Assembly: GCA_963729075.1 (NCBI GenBank)
Contig: CAVSMU010000010.1
Span: 1 to 64,000, forward strand
Direction: 5' to 3'
DNA: 64,000 nt
Source of the DNA: WHSW01 sp963729075
GTDB lineage: Bacteria; Actinomycetota; Thermoleophilia; Solirubrobacterales; 70-9
A model generated the notes under the pieces. That model did no database searches and had not been told where the DNA came from. It worked only from the letters and a program-made list of their open reading frames with translations. Positions 26,156 through 36,048 of the stretch are shown here, piece after piece (within the stretch, counting starts at the first letter, position 1; each line of letters begins with the position of its first letter). The translations under genes were made by a program, and so were the position numbers.

Positions 26156-29056
26156 ATGGCGAATCGCCGTCGCAACCTTTTCATCCTGGTGCTCGTGCTC
26201 GCCATGTTGGCGGCCTCGTCGTGGGTGATCAGCGACAAGCGGACCGTCCTCGGCCTCGACCTGCGCGGGGGCACCGAGCTCGTCTACCAGGGCCGCGCGA
26301 CCCCTCAGGTCCCCGAGGTCACCCCGGAGGACATCGATCGCGCGATCGAGATCATCCGCGAGCGGGTCGACACGCTGGGCGTCGCCGAGCCCGAGATCAC
26401 CCGCATCGGCGCCGACCAGATCGAGGTCGGCCTGCCGGACGTCCAGGACTCCGATCGGGCGATCGACCGAATCGGGACCACCGCCCAGCTGTACTTCTAT
26501 GACTTCGAGCCCAACGTCATCCCGCCGAACCCGGACATCTCCGATCCCGAGGAGCGGCCGTACAACCGGCTGATCGACGCGGTCGAGGCGGCGTCCAAGC
26601 GCAAGCCCGAGTGCTTCAAGAACACCTGCACCACCAACGGCCCGACGCACTACCTCTTCGACAAGGACACGCTCGAGCCGCTCGGCGAGCCGTCCGAGAA
26701 CCTCAAGGATCTCTACCTCCCGTTCGGCGGTGAGAAGCCGCCGAACTCGCGGGTGATCGACGTTCCGCAGGGCACGGTCGTCCTCGAGGAGCCGCCCACC
26801 GACGACGCCTCGACGCAGGACGTCGACGAGTCCACGCTCGGCGACTCGCAGTTCTTCGTGCTCAAGGACCGCCCGTCGCTCTCCGGAGACGAGATCGAGA
26901 GCCCCGAGCAGAACCTCGACCCCGTCACCAACCAGCCCAACGTCACCTTCGACTTCACCGACGAGGGCCAGCAGGCGTTCCAGCAGGTGACCCGCGACAT
27001 CTCGCTGCGAGGCCAGGACGCCTACTTCGCGGCCACCGGTCAGCCGGCATCGACCGCGGACGACGCCACGGCCGCAGAGTTCAGCGACAGCTTCGCGATC
27101 GTGCTCGACGGCGAGCTGCAGTCGCGGCCGATCATCAACTTCAAGGAGAACCCGGACGGGATCGACGGCCGCACCGGGGCCCAGATCTCGGGCAACTTCA
27201 CCACCACCGAGGCGCAGGACCTCGCTGAAGTGCTGAGGATCGGCGCCCTGCCGATCAAGCTGGCCCTGATCAGCCAGAGCCAGGTCTCAGCGACGCTCGG
27301 CGAGCAGGCCCTGGACGAGGGGCTGAAGGCGGGGCTCGCCGGGCTCGCCGTGGTGCTGCTCTTCCTCCTTGCGTACTACCGCTTCCTCGGGCTCGTCGCC
27401 GGGCTCGGGCTGCTCGTATACGCGGTCTTCTTCCTCGCCCTGATCAAGCTGATCCCGATCACCCTGACGCTGCCGGGGATCGCCGGCCTCATCCTCACGA
27501 TCGGCGTTGCAGCCGACTCCAACATCGTCATCTTCGAACGAATAAAGGAGGAGGTCAGGGCCGGCAGATCGATGCTCTCGGCGATCGCGGAGGGCTACAA
27601 GAAGGGGATCGCGACGATCATCGACGCGAACGTGATCACCCTGATCACCGCGTTCATCCTCTTCGTGATGGCAAGCGCGGGGGTGAAGGGGTTCGCCTTC
27701 ACCCTCGGCATCGGCACGATCGTCTCCCTGTTCACCGCGGTGCTGTTCACGCAGGCGGTGCTCGGGGTGCTCGGGCGCTCGCGGATGCTGCGCTCGCCGA
27801 GCTTCCTCGGTGCCAGCGGCGAGGGGCGCCAGTGGAACTTCGACTTCACCGGAGCCTCGAGGTGGTTCTTCTCCTTCTCCGGCGTGATCCTCGCGATCGG
27901 CGCGATCGCGTTCGCGACCAAGCAGCTCAACCTCGGGATCGACTTCGAGTCCGGGACCCGCATCCAGGCTGCGCTGAGCGAGCCGGCAAGCGTCGAGGAC
28001 ATTCGCGAGGCACTTGCCGACGGCGGCATCGAGGGCGCCGACTCGGCCAAGATCCAGGAGACCGAGAATCCCGACTTCGGCGAGAACGTGGTCCAGATCC
28101 AGGCCAAGATCCCGCCGGAGCAGACCGCCGACGTCCAGCCGGTGCTCGAGAATGCCTTCGGGCTCGAGGAGCCCATCGACTCGACCTCGATCGGACCGAC
28201 CTTCGGCGAGCAGATCGCCCGCTCGGCCGTGATCGCGATCATCTTCAGCCTGCTGGTGATCTCCGCCTACGTGGCGATTCGGTTCGAGGCCAAGTACGCC
28301 GTCCCGGTGCTGATCGCACTCGTTCACGACATCCTGATCACGGGTGGCGTCTATGCGCTGATCGGCGCCGAGGTCTCGAGCGCGACCGTCGCCGCCTTCT
28401 TAACCATCCTCGGTTACTCGATGTACGACACGATCATCGTCTTCGACCGCATCCGCGAGAACGTGCCGCGGATGCCGCGCGCGGCCTTCTCGCAGATCGT
28501 CAACCGCTCGATGGCCGAGGTCTTGACGCGCTCGCTGATCACGGGCCTCTCGACCGTGTTCCTCGTCGGGATGCTGCTCGTCTTCGGCGGCGAGACTTTG
28601 GGCGACTTTGCGCTCGCGATGATGATCGGGATCCTCTCGGGTACGTACTCGTCGATCTTCATCGCCTCCCCGGTGCTCACCGAGTGGAAGGAGCGCGAGC
28701 CCGCCTACCGGTCGCGCCGTGCCCGGATCGAGGAGGCGATGGGCTACGTGCCGACGTTCCCCGAGCAGAACGTCGTCGCGCGCATCGACGAGGCCGAGCG
28801 CCACGTGCCCAGCGCGGCCGCGGGTGACGGCGTCGCGGAGCCGCCGCGGCCACAGGCGCCACCCGAGCCGAGCGAGGCGCCGGTCGCGGTCGCCGACCCG
28901 CCGGTCGAGCGCGCCGCGGAGCCCGAGCCGACGCCCGAGGAGGAGGAACCGGCAACCGTCGCCGGGCGCCCCGAGACGAGCGCCGAGCGCACCCCGCAGC
29001 AGCCGTCACGAAAGAAGCAGTCGCGGCGCCGTCGCAAGCACGGGAGGCGCCGCTAG
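26156..29056 (+). CDS. secDF: Protein translocase SecDF fusion
   Basis: A 966-residue single-chain SecD-SecF that uses the proton gradient to help pull exported proteins across the membrane. SecD half: N-terminal helix, LGLDLRGGTELVYQ near residue 33, periplasmic domains, and helices with IAGLILTIGVAADSNIVIFE (DSN motif). SecF half begins near residue 560: NLGIDFESGTRIQ, and ILGYSMYDTIIVFDRIREN. Twelve membrane helices are expected. The C-terminal 110 residues are Pro/Glu-rich and end in a strongly basic tail (KKQSRRRRKHGRRR), likely cytoplasmic and ribosome- or lipid-binding. Many actinobacteria have separate secD and secF; the fusion is a lineage clue. Confidence 0.95.
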   Translation: MANRRRNLFILVLVLAMLAASSWVISDKRTVLGLDLRGGTELVYQGRATPQVPEVTPEDIDRAIEIIRERVDTLGVAEPEITRIGADQIEVGLPDVQDSDRAIDRIGTTAQLYFYDFEPNVIPPNPDISDPEERPYNRLIDAVEAASKRKPECFKNTCTTNGPTHYLFDKDTLEPLGEPSENLKDLYLPFGGEKPPNSRVIDVPQGTVVLEEPPTDDASTQDVDESTLGDSQFFVLKDRPSLSGDEIESPEQNLDPVTNQPNVTFDFTDEGQQAFQQVTRDISLRGQDAYFAATGQPASTADDATAAEFSDSFAIVLDGELQSRPIINFKENPDGIDGRTGAQISGNFTTTEAQDLAEVLRIGALPIKLALISQSQVSATLGEQALDEGLKAGLAGLAVVLLFLLAYYRFLGLVAGLGLLVYAVFFLALIKLIPITLTLPGIAGLILTIGVAADSNIVIFERIKEEVRAGRSMLSAIAEGYKKGIATIIDANVITLITAFILFVMASAGVKGFAFTLGIGTIVSLFTAVLFTQAVLGVLGRSRMLRSPSFLGASGEGRQWNFDFTGASRWFFSFSGVILAIGAIAFATKQLNLGIDFESGTRIQAALSEPASVEDIREALADGGIEGADSAKIQETENPDFGENVVQIQAKIPPEQTADVQPVLENAFGLEEPIDSTSIGPTFGEQIARSAVIAIIFSLLVISAYVAIRFEAKYAVPVLIALVHDILITGGVYALIGAEVSSATVAAFLTILGYSMYDTIIVFDRIRENVPRMPRAAFSQIVNRSMAEVLTRSLITGLSTVFLVGMLLVFGGETLGDFALAMMIGILSGTYSSIFIASPVLTEWKEREPAYRSRRARIEEAMGYVPTFPEQNVVARIDEAERHVPSAAAGDGVAEPPRPQAPPEPSEAPVAVADPPVERAAEPEPTPEEEEPATVAGRPETSAERTPQQPSRKKQSRRRRKHGRRR

Positions 29057-29332
29057 ATGGCAGCGCTCGTCTGGTTCACGACCGGAGTCGCGATCTGGCA
29101 CTTCACGGTGTTCATCCCGGACCGCTTCTGGGCCGGGATCGTCGGCGCGCTCCTCGGCGCGGCGGCCGGGGCGATGGTCACCGGCGCCCTGGGGCAGATC
29201 GCAACCGGCGCCGGGATCGGCGAAACCGGGATCGAGACCGTGCTGTTCGCCATTCCGGGCACGCTGCTCGGGCTCGCGATCGTCTACGCGATCGGCGCCC
29301 GCCAGGAACAACAGGTCCCAGCCGAGGCCTGA
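29057..29332 (+). CDS. Small three-helix membrane protein (GlsB/YeaQ-like)
   Basis: A 91-residue hydrophobic protein starting on the base after the secDF stop, so it is coupled to it. Three predicted helices: LVWFTTGVAIWHFTVFI, FWAGIVGALLGAAAGAMVTG and TVLFAIPGTLLGLAIVYAIG. The glycine-rich pattern resembles transglycosylase-associated (GlsB/YeaQ) proteins. Function is unknown; position suggests a link with secretion or envelope stress. Confidence 0.7.
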   Translation: MAALVWFTTGVAIWHFTVFIPDRFWAGIVGALLGAAAGAMVTGALGQIATGAGIGETGIETVLFAIPGTLLGLAIVYAIGARQEQQVPAEA

Positions 29333-29371
29333 GCGCCGACCACACATCGAAAGCGCCGACCACACATCGAA
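29332..29371. repeat. 20-bp perfect tandem repeat, two copies
   Basis: AGCGCCGACCACACATCGAA occurs at 29332-29351 and again at 29352-29371, directly after the stop codon of the small membrane protein. It is not a hairpin. Likely a replication-slippage duplication in the space before recJ; no regulatory role can be shown. Confidence 0.85.
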
Positions 29372-29465
29372 CGTCCCGGAGTGCACGCCATAGCGTGCAG
29401 CGCCGGACGTTCGGCGGAAATGGGGTGGGGCGGATTCCGTCCATCGCGCTTCTTAGCCTCGGACC

Positions 29466-32039
29466 GTGCCGCAAAGCGCCGCCACCGCGTTCACGCTCGA
29501 GCCGTACGACTACGGCGAGGCGCGGGCGCTCATGGAGTCCCTCGAGCTCGCCGAGCCGGTCGCGGTCACGCTGGTCCGCCGCGGCTATCGCACCGCGGAG
29601 CAGGCGCGGGCGTTCCTCGAGGCCGCCGACGACCACGATCCGTTCCTGTTCGACGCGATGGCGGAGATCACCGAGCGAATTCGCTCGACGATCGCCGCCG
29701 GGCGCCGGATCACGGTCCATGGTGACTACGACGTCGATGGCGTCTGCTCCACAGCCATCCTCGTCCGCGCCCTGAGGGAGCACGGTGCCGAGTGTGACTG
29801 GCTGATCCCGGGCAGGCTCGAGGACGGCTACGGCCTCACGCAGGCTACGGTCGAGAAGCTGGCCGCGCGGGGGACCTCGCTACTCATCACGACCGACTGC
29901 GGCATCGGGTCGGTGGCCGAGGTGGAGGCGGCCCTCGCGGCTGGCCTCGAGGTGATCGTCACCGACCACCACCAGCCGGGCGAGCGCCTGCCCCCGTGCC
30001 CGATCCTGCACCCGCAGGTGTCGGGCTACCCGTTCGCCGACCTCTGCGCCACCGGCGTCGCCTACAAGCTGGCGACCGCGTTGCGAGGCCCAGAGGCCAC
30101 GGCGGCCGAGCTCGATCTCGTGGCGCTGGCGACCGTCGCCGACCTCGTCCCCCTGCGCGGGGAGAACCGGGCCCTGGTCCGTCGCGGACTCGCCGAGGCG
30201 CGGCGAGCGGCCCGGCCCGGCCTGCGTGCGTTGATGGCCTCCGCTTCGGTGGTCTGCGAGCGGCTCGACGAGGGCGATGTCGCGTTCAGGCTCGCACCGC
30301 GGCTCAACGCCGCCGGGCGCCTGTATCGCGCCGACGCCGGGGTCGAGTTGATGCTCACCGCGGACGACGGCCGGGCGGCCGAGATCGCGGCCGAGCTCGA
30401 GCGGGCGAACCGCGAGCGGCGCGAGGTCGAGCTCGAGGTGCTCGCCCGCGCGGAACGCGCACGCGCCGAGCTTCCCGAAGAGCTCGCGGATGCCCCCGGG
30501 CTGGTGCTCGCCGGCGAGGACTGGCATGCGGGGGTGGTGGGCATCGTCGCCTCGCGGCTCGTCGAGCGCCACTTCCGGCCCGTCGTTCTGATCGGACTCG
30601 ACGGCCAGGGCCGGGGCCGAGGCTCTGCGCGCAGCGTCCCTGGGTTCGATCTGCTGGCCGCGCTCGACGACTGCGCAGAGCATCTGCTGCGCCACGGCGG
30701 CCACCGCGCGGCTGCAGGGCTCGAGATCGAAGCCGGCAGGATCGAGGCCTTCCGGAGAGCCTTCGCCCGCCGTGTCGCGGAGTCGCTGCCGGAGGCGGCC
30801 CGGGTGCGGACCGAGCAGGTCGATGCGGTCGTCGGGGGAGAGAGCCTCGGCCACGACGTGGCCGCTCAGCTGGCGCGGCTGGCGCCGTTCGGCAACGGCA
30901 ACCCGGGTGTCAGGCTGTTGGTCTGCGGGGCGAGCCTCGGCGACGTGCGCCCGATGGGGGAGGGCGAGAGCCACGCTCGATTCAGCCTTCGAAGCGGCAG
31001 CAGGCGAGCTCTCGGGGTCGCCTTCGGGGTGAACGGACGCCTCGATGAGGTGGTGCGGTCGGGCCCCCTCGACGTCTCGGTGAAGCTCGAGCTCAACGAG
31101 TGGAACGGGGCCGTCGAGCCCCGCGTGGTCCTCGGCGAGCTCTATCCCGGCAACGAGCCGGCAGCCGGCGACGCCGAGCTCGAACACGAGGCGATCGGCG
31201 AGGCCGAGTTCTGGCGGCGCCTCGATGCCGAGCTGTACCGCGAGCTGGCTTGGCCGCCGCCGGGTGCAGCGCCCGTGCACACGTGCCGAGAGGAGGTCGA
31301 TCGCCGCGGCGACTCCGGCGTGGCGGCCATCGCGGCGCTCGCCTCGAGCGGCAAGGCGGTGCTGGCAGTGTGCGCGGACGCGATCCGCCGCCGGGCGCTG
31401 GTCGAGCGCGCCGCCCGCCCGGCTCGCTTCGGGGGCGGGGAGGTCGCGATCGTCTCCGCGCGCCTGGCCGAGGCCCACGGCGCCGCCGCTGTGCAGCGGG
31501 TCGAGGAGGCCGGCGCGGGGGTCGTGCTGGCGGACTGGGGCGCGCTCGCCCGCGACCCGGCACTCGCGGCTCGCTTCCAGCATCTGGTGATCGTCGATCC
31601 GGCGCCGTTCGTGTACCTCGAGGAGCTCTGCGGCGGCGGTGCCGGCTACCTGCACCGGGTCGACGGCCCCCGCGAGGCGGAGTTCGCGCTTCGCGTGCAC
31701 TGCGACGACTGGCCCTCGCGCGCCTCGCTCGCCGCCCTGTACCGGACCCTGCGCGAACGGGGCGGGCCCGCGAGCACTCTCGCCGGCGACCTCGCGCGGG
31801 CGGTCCTGTGCGGCGAGGGCCGCAGCCATCCGCTCGCACCCGAGCCCGCGGCCCGCTCGGCGCGCGTCCTCGCCGAGCTCGGTCTCGTGCGCTGGGAGCC
31901 GGCCGACGCTGCTCGCGCGCTCAGGGTCGTATCCTCGGAGGGGACGGATCTGGAGCGATCCGCGGCCTTCGTCGCCTACCGCGACCGTTACGAGGAGGGC
32001 AGGCGATACCTGAGCAAGCGAAGACAGACACCGGGCTAG
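29466..32039 (+). CDS. recJ: Single-stranded-DNA-specific exonuclease RecJ
   Basis: A 5'-3' ssDNA exonuclease of recombination and repair. The 857-residue protein has the DHH phosphoesterase core: HGDYDVDGVCSTAI near residue 85, LITTDCGIGS, and VTDHHQPGE near 164. The DHHA1 part has LNAAGRL, DWHAGVVGIVASR and GGHRAAAGLEI, followed by the OB fold (PFGNGNPG). A C-terminal extension of about 280 residues beyond the core carries a degenerate helicase-like region (CADAIRRRALVERAARP, VLADWGALARD), as in long RecJ forms. GTG start with TAGCCT six nt upstream. relA follows closely. Confidence 0.94.
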   Translation: MPQSAATAFTLEPYDYGEARALMESLELAEPVAVTLVRRGYRTAEQARAFLEAADDHDPFLFDAMAEITERIRSTIAAGRRITVHGDYDVDGVCSTAILVRALREHGAECDWLIPGRLEDGYGLTQATVEKLAARGTSLLITTDCGIGSVAEVEAALAAGLEVIVTDHHQPGERLPPCPILHPQVSGYPFADLCATGVAYKLATALRGPEATAAELDLVALATVADLVPLRGENRALVRRGLAEARRAARPGLRALMASASVVCERLDEGDVAFRLAPRLNAAGRLYRADAGVELMLTADDGRAAEIAAELERANRERREVELEVLARAERARAELPEELADAPGLVLAGEDWHAGVVGIVASRLVERHFRPVVLIGLDGQGRGRGSARSVPGFDLLAALDDCAEHLLRHGGHRAAAGLEIEAGRIEAFRRAFARRVAESLPEAARVRTEQVDAVVGGESLGHDVAAQLARLAPFGNGNPGVRLLVCGASLGDVRPMGEGESHARFSLRSGSRRALGVAFGVNGRLDEVVRSGPLDVSVKLELNEWNGAVEPRVVLGELYPGNEPAAGDAELEHEAIGEAEFWRRLDAELYRELAWPPPGAAPVHTCREEVDRRGDSGVAAIAALASSGKAVLAVCADAIRRRALVERAARPARFGGGEVAIVSARLAEAHGAAAVQRVEEAGAGVVLADWGALARDPALAARFQHLVIVDPAPFVYLEELCGGGAGYLHRVDGPREAEFALRVHCDDWPSRASLAALYRTLRERGGPASTLAGDLARAVLCGEGRSHPLAPEPAARSARVLAELGLVRWEPADAARALRVVSSEGTDLERSAAFVAYRDRYEEGRRYLSKRRQTPG

Positions 32040-32098
32040 AGCATCTGGACCCCAACGGCGGCGCCTCGGGGCCCGCCGACCGGCGCGGGCACACCCGG

Positions 32099-34372
32099 GT
32101 GGGCGACGGCGGCCACGGGCCGGCGGCGCCGGTCAACGAGGTCACGCGCAGCCTGACCGCGAATGAGCGCGCCCTGCTCGGCGACCTGTTCGCGGTCATC
32201 GGCGAGCACAGCGCAAACGGCGGCGACGGCGGGCTCGACCGCAGCGCGATCGAGCACGCGTTCAGCTTCTCCTGCCAGCGTCACGCCGACCAGCAGCGCA
32301 AGTCGGGCGAGGACTTCATCACCCACCCGGTCGAGGTGGCAAAGATCTGCGCCGGGCTGCGACTCGACACCGAGACGCTGTGCGCCGCGCTGCTGCACGA
32401 CACGGTCGAGGACACCTCCGCCAGCCTCGAGGAGGTCCGAGAGCTGTTCGCCGACACGGTGGCCGGGCTCGTCGACGGCGTCACCAAGCTGACCGGGATC
32501 ACTTTCCAGAGCCGCGACGAGCACCAGGCCGAGAACTACCGCAAGATGATGGTCGCGATGGCCACGGACGTCCGGGTCATCCTGATCAAGCTCGCCGACC
32601 GGCTCCACAACATGCGCACGCTCGAGGCACTGGCGAAGCAGAAGCAGATCGAGAAAGCGCGCGAGACGCTCGAGATCTACGCACCGCTCGCGCACCGGCT
32701 CGGTATCCACGCGATCAAGTGGGAGCTCGAGGACCTCTCGTTCCAGCGCCTGCATCCCCGCAAGTACGACGAGATCAAGAAGCTCGTCTCCCAGCAGCGC
32801 AACGAGCGCGAGGCCTACGTCGAGAGCGCGGGAGCGTTCCTGCGCGGCGAGCTGGCGGAGGTCGGGATCGAGGCGCAGATCTCGGGCCGCGCCAAGCACT
32901 TCTACTCGATCTACGCGAAGATGACCAAGAAGGGGCGGGAGTTCAACGAGATCTACGACCTGACCGCGATGCGGGTGATCGTCGCGTCGGTCAAGGACTG
33001 CTACGGCGCGATCGGGATCATCCACTCGCTCTGGAAGCCGCTGCCCGGCCGGTTCAAGGACTTCATTGCGACGCCGAAGCTCAACCTCTACCAGGCGCTC
33101 CACACGACCGTGATCGGGCCCGAGGGCCGGCCACTGGAGATCCAGATCCGAACCCCCGAGATGCACGAGACGGCCGAGTACGGGATCGCTGCGCACGTGA
33201 TCTACAAGGAGGGCACGTCCGGCAAGGGCGATCCCCAGCGCCAGAAGATGACCTGGCTGCGCCAGCTGCTCGAGGCCGAGGCCGAGGGCGACCCAACCGA
33301 GTTCGTCGAGGCCCTCAAGGTCGACCTGTTCGAGGACGAGGTCTTCGTCTTCACCCCGAAGGGCGAGGTGAAGAACCTCTCGGCCGGCTCGACCCCGCTC
33401 GACTTCGCCTACGCGGTGCACACCGACGTCGGGCACCGCTGCGTCGGCTCGAAGGTCAACGGCAAGATCGTGCCGCTGCACTACCAGCTGAGCTCGGGCG
33501 ACATCGTCGAGATCCTGACCTCCAAGCAGGAGCGCGGCCCGTCGCGCGACTGGCTCGCCCTGGTGCGCACCAGCCGCGCCCGCAACAAGATCCGCGCGTT
33601 CCTCAAGCGCGAGCGGCGCGAGGACGCCGAGCATCGCGGGCGCGAGGAGCTGCACACCGCGCTGCGCAAGGCAGGCCTGCCGCCGCAGCGGCTCGCCGGC
33701 TCGCCCCTGCTCGCGGACGTGACGCGCGAGATGGGGTTCCGCAAGGCCGACGACTTCTACATCGCGCTCGGCCAGGGCAAGATCTCGGCGAAGACGGTCA
33801 CGAACAAGGTGATGCAGCGCTTGAAGTCGGGCGAGGCCGTCGCCGGCGACGAGACCGAGGCCCGGCTCGCGGGGGTGCTCGAGGGCCGCGACGAGCGCCA
33901 GCGCCGCACCCAGGACGCCTCCGACTACGGGATCAAGGTCGAGGGCGTCGACGACGTCGTCGTGCGGCTCGCAAAGTGCTGCCGCCCGGTCCCAGGCGAC
34001 GAGATCGTCGGCTACGTCTCACTGGGACGCGGGATCACGATCCATCGCGAGGACTGCCGCAATGTCGAGGCGCTCATGAAGTCGCCGGAGCGGTTCACCG
34101 ACGTCTCCTGGGCCGGCGACAACGCGACTTCCTATCGGGTCGAGCTCCAAGTCGACGCCTGGGATCGGACCCGGCTGCTCGAGGACCTCTCGCGGACCTT
34201 CGCCGAGGCCGGGGTCAACATCCTCGAGGCCAACTGCACGACCAAGCACCCGATGGTCCGCAACCGGTTCGTGGTCGAGGTCGGGGACTCGCAGCAGCTC
34301 AAGCAGTGCGTGAGCCGCCTGCGCAGCCTCGATGCGGTGTTCGACGCCTATCGCGTGACGCCGACCGATTAG
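32099..34372 (+). CDS. relA: Bifunctional (p)ppGpp synthetase/hydrolase RelA/SpoT
   Basis: Controls the stringent response alarmone. About 757 residues from GTG 32099; the open frame extends upstream across recJ, so the exact start is uncertain. Domains in order: HD hydrolase (ALLHDTVEDTSAS near residue 100, IKLADRLHNMRTL), synthetase (GRAKHFYSIYAKM, RPLEIQIRTPEMHETAEYG), TGS (VFVFTPKGEVKNLSAGSTPL), conserved Cys region (KCCRPVPGDEIVGYVS) and C-terminal ACT domain (LLEDLSRTFAEAGVNILEA). An intact HD motif and an intact synthetase argue for both activities. Likely cotranscribed with recJ. Confidence 0.95.
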   Translation: MGDGGHGPAAPVNEVTRSLTANERALLGDLFAVIGEHSANGGDGGLDRSAIEHAFSFSCQRHADQQRKSGEDFITHPVEVAKICAGLRLDTETLCAALLHDTVEDTSASLEEVRELFADTVAGLVDGVTKLTGITFQSRDEHQAENYRKMMVAMATDVRVILIKLADRLHNMRTLEALAKQKQIEKARETLEIYAPLAHRLGIHAIKWELEDLSFQRLHPRKYDEIKKLVSQQRNEREAYVESAGAFLRGELAEVGIEAQISGRAKHFYSIYAKMTKKGREFNEIYDLTAMRVIVASVKDCYGAIGIIHSLWKPLPGRFKDFIATPKLNLYQALHTTVIGPEGRPLEIQIRTPEMHETAEYGIAAHVIYKEGTSGKGDPQRQKMTWLRQLLEAEAEGDPTEFVEALKVDLFEDEVFVFTPKGEVKNLSAGSTPLDFAYAVHTDVGHRCVGSKVNGKIVPLHYQLSSGDIVEILTSKQERGPSRDWLALVRTSRARNKIRAFLKRERREDAEHRGREELHTALRKAGLPPQRLAGSPLLADVTREMGFRKADDFYIALGQGKISAKTVTNKVMQRLKSGEAVAGDETEARLAGVLEGRDERQRRTQDASDYGIKVEGVDDVVVRLAKCCRPVPGDEIVGYVSLGRGITIHREDCRNVEALMKSPERFTDVSWAGDNATSYRVELQVDAWDRTRLLEDLSRTFAEAGVNILEANCTTKHPMVRNRFVVEVGDSQQLKQCVSRLRSLDAVFDAYRVTPTD

Positions 34373-34402
34373 TCCGCAGTCCGCAGGTCCGCAGGTCCGC
34401 AG
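34372..34402. repeat. 8-bp tandem repeat GTCCGCAG, about four units
   Basis: Starting inside the relA stop codon: a seven-base unit GTCCGCA (34372-34378) then three perfect GTCCGCAG units at 34379, 34387 and 34395. A short tandem array of this kind is prone to slippage, and each 8-bp change would shift the reading frame. Confidence 0.9.
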
Positions 34403-34432
34403 GGCGCCGGCCGGCCGGAGGTCTCGGTCGTC

Positions 34433-35266
34433 GTGCCGTTCCTCGGCGACGAGCACGGGGCCTTGCGGCTTCTCGCGCACCTGGGGGCGCTCGAGACGAC
34501 CGCCGGCGACGAGCTCATCGTCGCTGACAACACGGAGGAGGGGGTCGCCGCTCCGGCGCTCGGCGACGCGGCGCGCGTCGTTCGGGCGAGCGGCGAGCGC
34601 TCCTCGTATCACGCGCGCAACGCGGGCGCCCGCGTTGCGCTCAACGACTGGCTGCTGTTCGTGGACGCCGACTGCGCGCCGGTCCCGGGCCTGCTCGCGC
34701 GCTACTTCGACCCGCCGCCGGACGAGAGCGACGGGCTGCTCGCGGGCGCGATCGCGGATCACCCGGAGCATGACTCGCTGCTGGCCCGCTACACGCGCTC
34801 ACGCAACTTCTACCGCGGCGAGCGCGGGCTCCAGGCCAGCGACGCAGCCTATGCGCCGACCGGAAACCTGATGGTCCGCCGGAGAGCCTTCGAGGCCGTC
34901 GGTGGCTTCGCCGAAGGGATTCGTTCGGCCGGCGACGTCGACCTCTGCTGGCGGATCCAGGCGGACGGATGGGCGCTGACGCGGCGCCCGGACGCGGTGG
35001 TGGCGCATCGCCACCGCGAGGACCTCCCCTCGTTCCTCGGCATGCTCGTTCGCTACGGCGCGGGCGCGAGCTGGCTCAATCGCCGGTATCCGGGCTCCTC
35101 GCCACGCTGGCCGCTGTCGCCGTATGAGCTCGTTCGCTCCGGCTTCGACGCCGCGCGCCATGCCGTCATGGGTGAACGCGACGAGGCCGCCTTCCGGCTC
35201 GTCGACGCGCTCGGCCTCGTCGCTCACAACGTCGGCTACCGCAGCGCGAACGAGATCGCCGACTGA
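34433..35266 (+). CDS. Family 2 glycosyltransferase, start unclear
   Basis: About 277 residues of a GT-A fold transferase: ELIVADNTEEG, GERSSYHARNAGARVAL, the metal site LLFVDADCAPVPG, APTGNLMVRRRAFEAVGGF and SAGDVDLCWRIQADGW. It probably transfers a sugar onto a lipid or polysaccharide. The first beta strand (EVSVVVPF) is coded upstream of the GTG at 34433; the frame is open back to the relA stop at 34370-34372, which is in the same frame, but no ATG, GTG or TTG occurs there. Either an unusual start is used, slippage in the tandem repeat has moved the start out of frame, or the GTG is used with a shortened strand. Confidence 0.8.
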   Translation: MPFLGDEHGALRLLAHLGALETTAGDELIVADNTEEGVAAPALGDAARVVRASGERSSYHARNAGARVALNDWLLFVDADCAPVPGLLARYFDPPPDESDGLLAGAIADHPEHDSLLARYTRSRNFYRGERGLQASDAAYAPTGNLMVRRRAFEAVGGFAEGIRSAGDVDLCWRIQADGWALTRRPDAVVAHRHREDLPSFLGMLVRYGAGASWLNRRYPGSSPRWPLSPYELVRSGFDAARHAVMGERDEAAFRLVDALGLVAHNVGYRSANEIAD

Positions 35267-35313
35267 CGCCTCGGCCTTCCGTCCGCCCGCCCGCCTAGTT
35301 TCGCCGGACGAAC

Positions 35314-36048
35314 ATGGGCGACTTCGACGTCGATCGGACGATCCTCCTCTATGTCTACGCGTTCGCCCTCGGGGCGGTCGAGCTCGAGATCGAGGGCGGC
35401 TACGGCTGGGCCGAGCGACTGCCGACCTGGTGGCTGCGGCGGGGGATCATCGGCCGCGTCTTCGACGTCTTCATGGGCCACCGACCGCTGACGGGCTATC
35501 ACGTGTACGCGTTCACGATCCCCCTCCTGCTCCTGCATCTGCCGTTCACGGTCGGGGTGGACTGGAGCCTGTCCGCGGAGCTGGTGGTGCTCGGGACGTA
35601 CTTCGTGTTCGCATCGGTCTGGGATTACCACTGGTTCATCCTCAGCCCCGCATACACCGTGCGCCGGTTCAAGCGCGGCAACGTGTGGTGGTTCGAGGTG
35701 CCCTGGATCTGGCGCTTTCCGCTCGACTACTACGTCAGCGTCGTGGTGTCGATCGCGTTCGCCGCGCTCGCCGCCTGGGCCGACGGCGACTCCGAGCCGC
35801 TGGTGCAGCACATGTGGATGCTTGTCGGGTTCGCGGTGCTGACCGGCCTGGCCGTGCTCGCCGCGCCGCTGTATCACCGCTGGTACCGGCACATGCGGCG
35901 GACGGGGGCCGACGATCGCGACAAGGTTCGCACCTACCCACCGCCCGCCCCCGAGCAGGTGTGGTCGGGCAGCGTTCCCGACATGCACCCGCTCGATCAG
36001 GTGCCCCTTGACCGCGGCGACGAGCGGGGATCCGGTCGGGACCGCTAG
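35314..36048 (+). CDS. Polytopic membrane protein of unknown function
   Basis: A 244-residue protein with about five or six helices (VYAFALGAVELEIEGGYGWA, FTIPLLLLHLPFTVGV, LVVLGTYFVFASVWDYHWFI, SVVVSIAFAALAAW, MLVGFAVLTGLAVLAAPLYH). The loop GHRPLTGYHVY and the aromatic-rich EVPWIWRFPLDYYV stand out. The C-terminal 50 residues are polar and Pro-rich. ATG 35314 has TAGTTT 12 nt upstream. Convergent with and overlapping the HIT gene stop by four bases. Not recognised. Confidence 0.72.
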   Translation: MGDFDVDRTILLYVYAFALGAVELEIEGGYGWAERLPTWWLRRGIIGRVFDVFMGHRPLTGYHVYAFTIPLLLLHLPFTVGVDWSLSAELVVLGTYFVFASVWDYHWFILSPAYTVRRFKRGNVWWFEVPWIWRFPLDYYVSVVVSIAFAALAAWADGDSEPLVQHMWMLVGFAVLTGLAVLAAPLYHRWYRHMRRTGADDRDKVRTYPPPAPEQVWSGSVPDMHPLDQVPLDRGDERGSGRDR

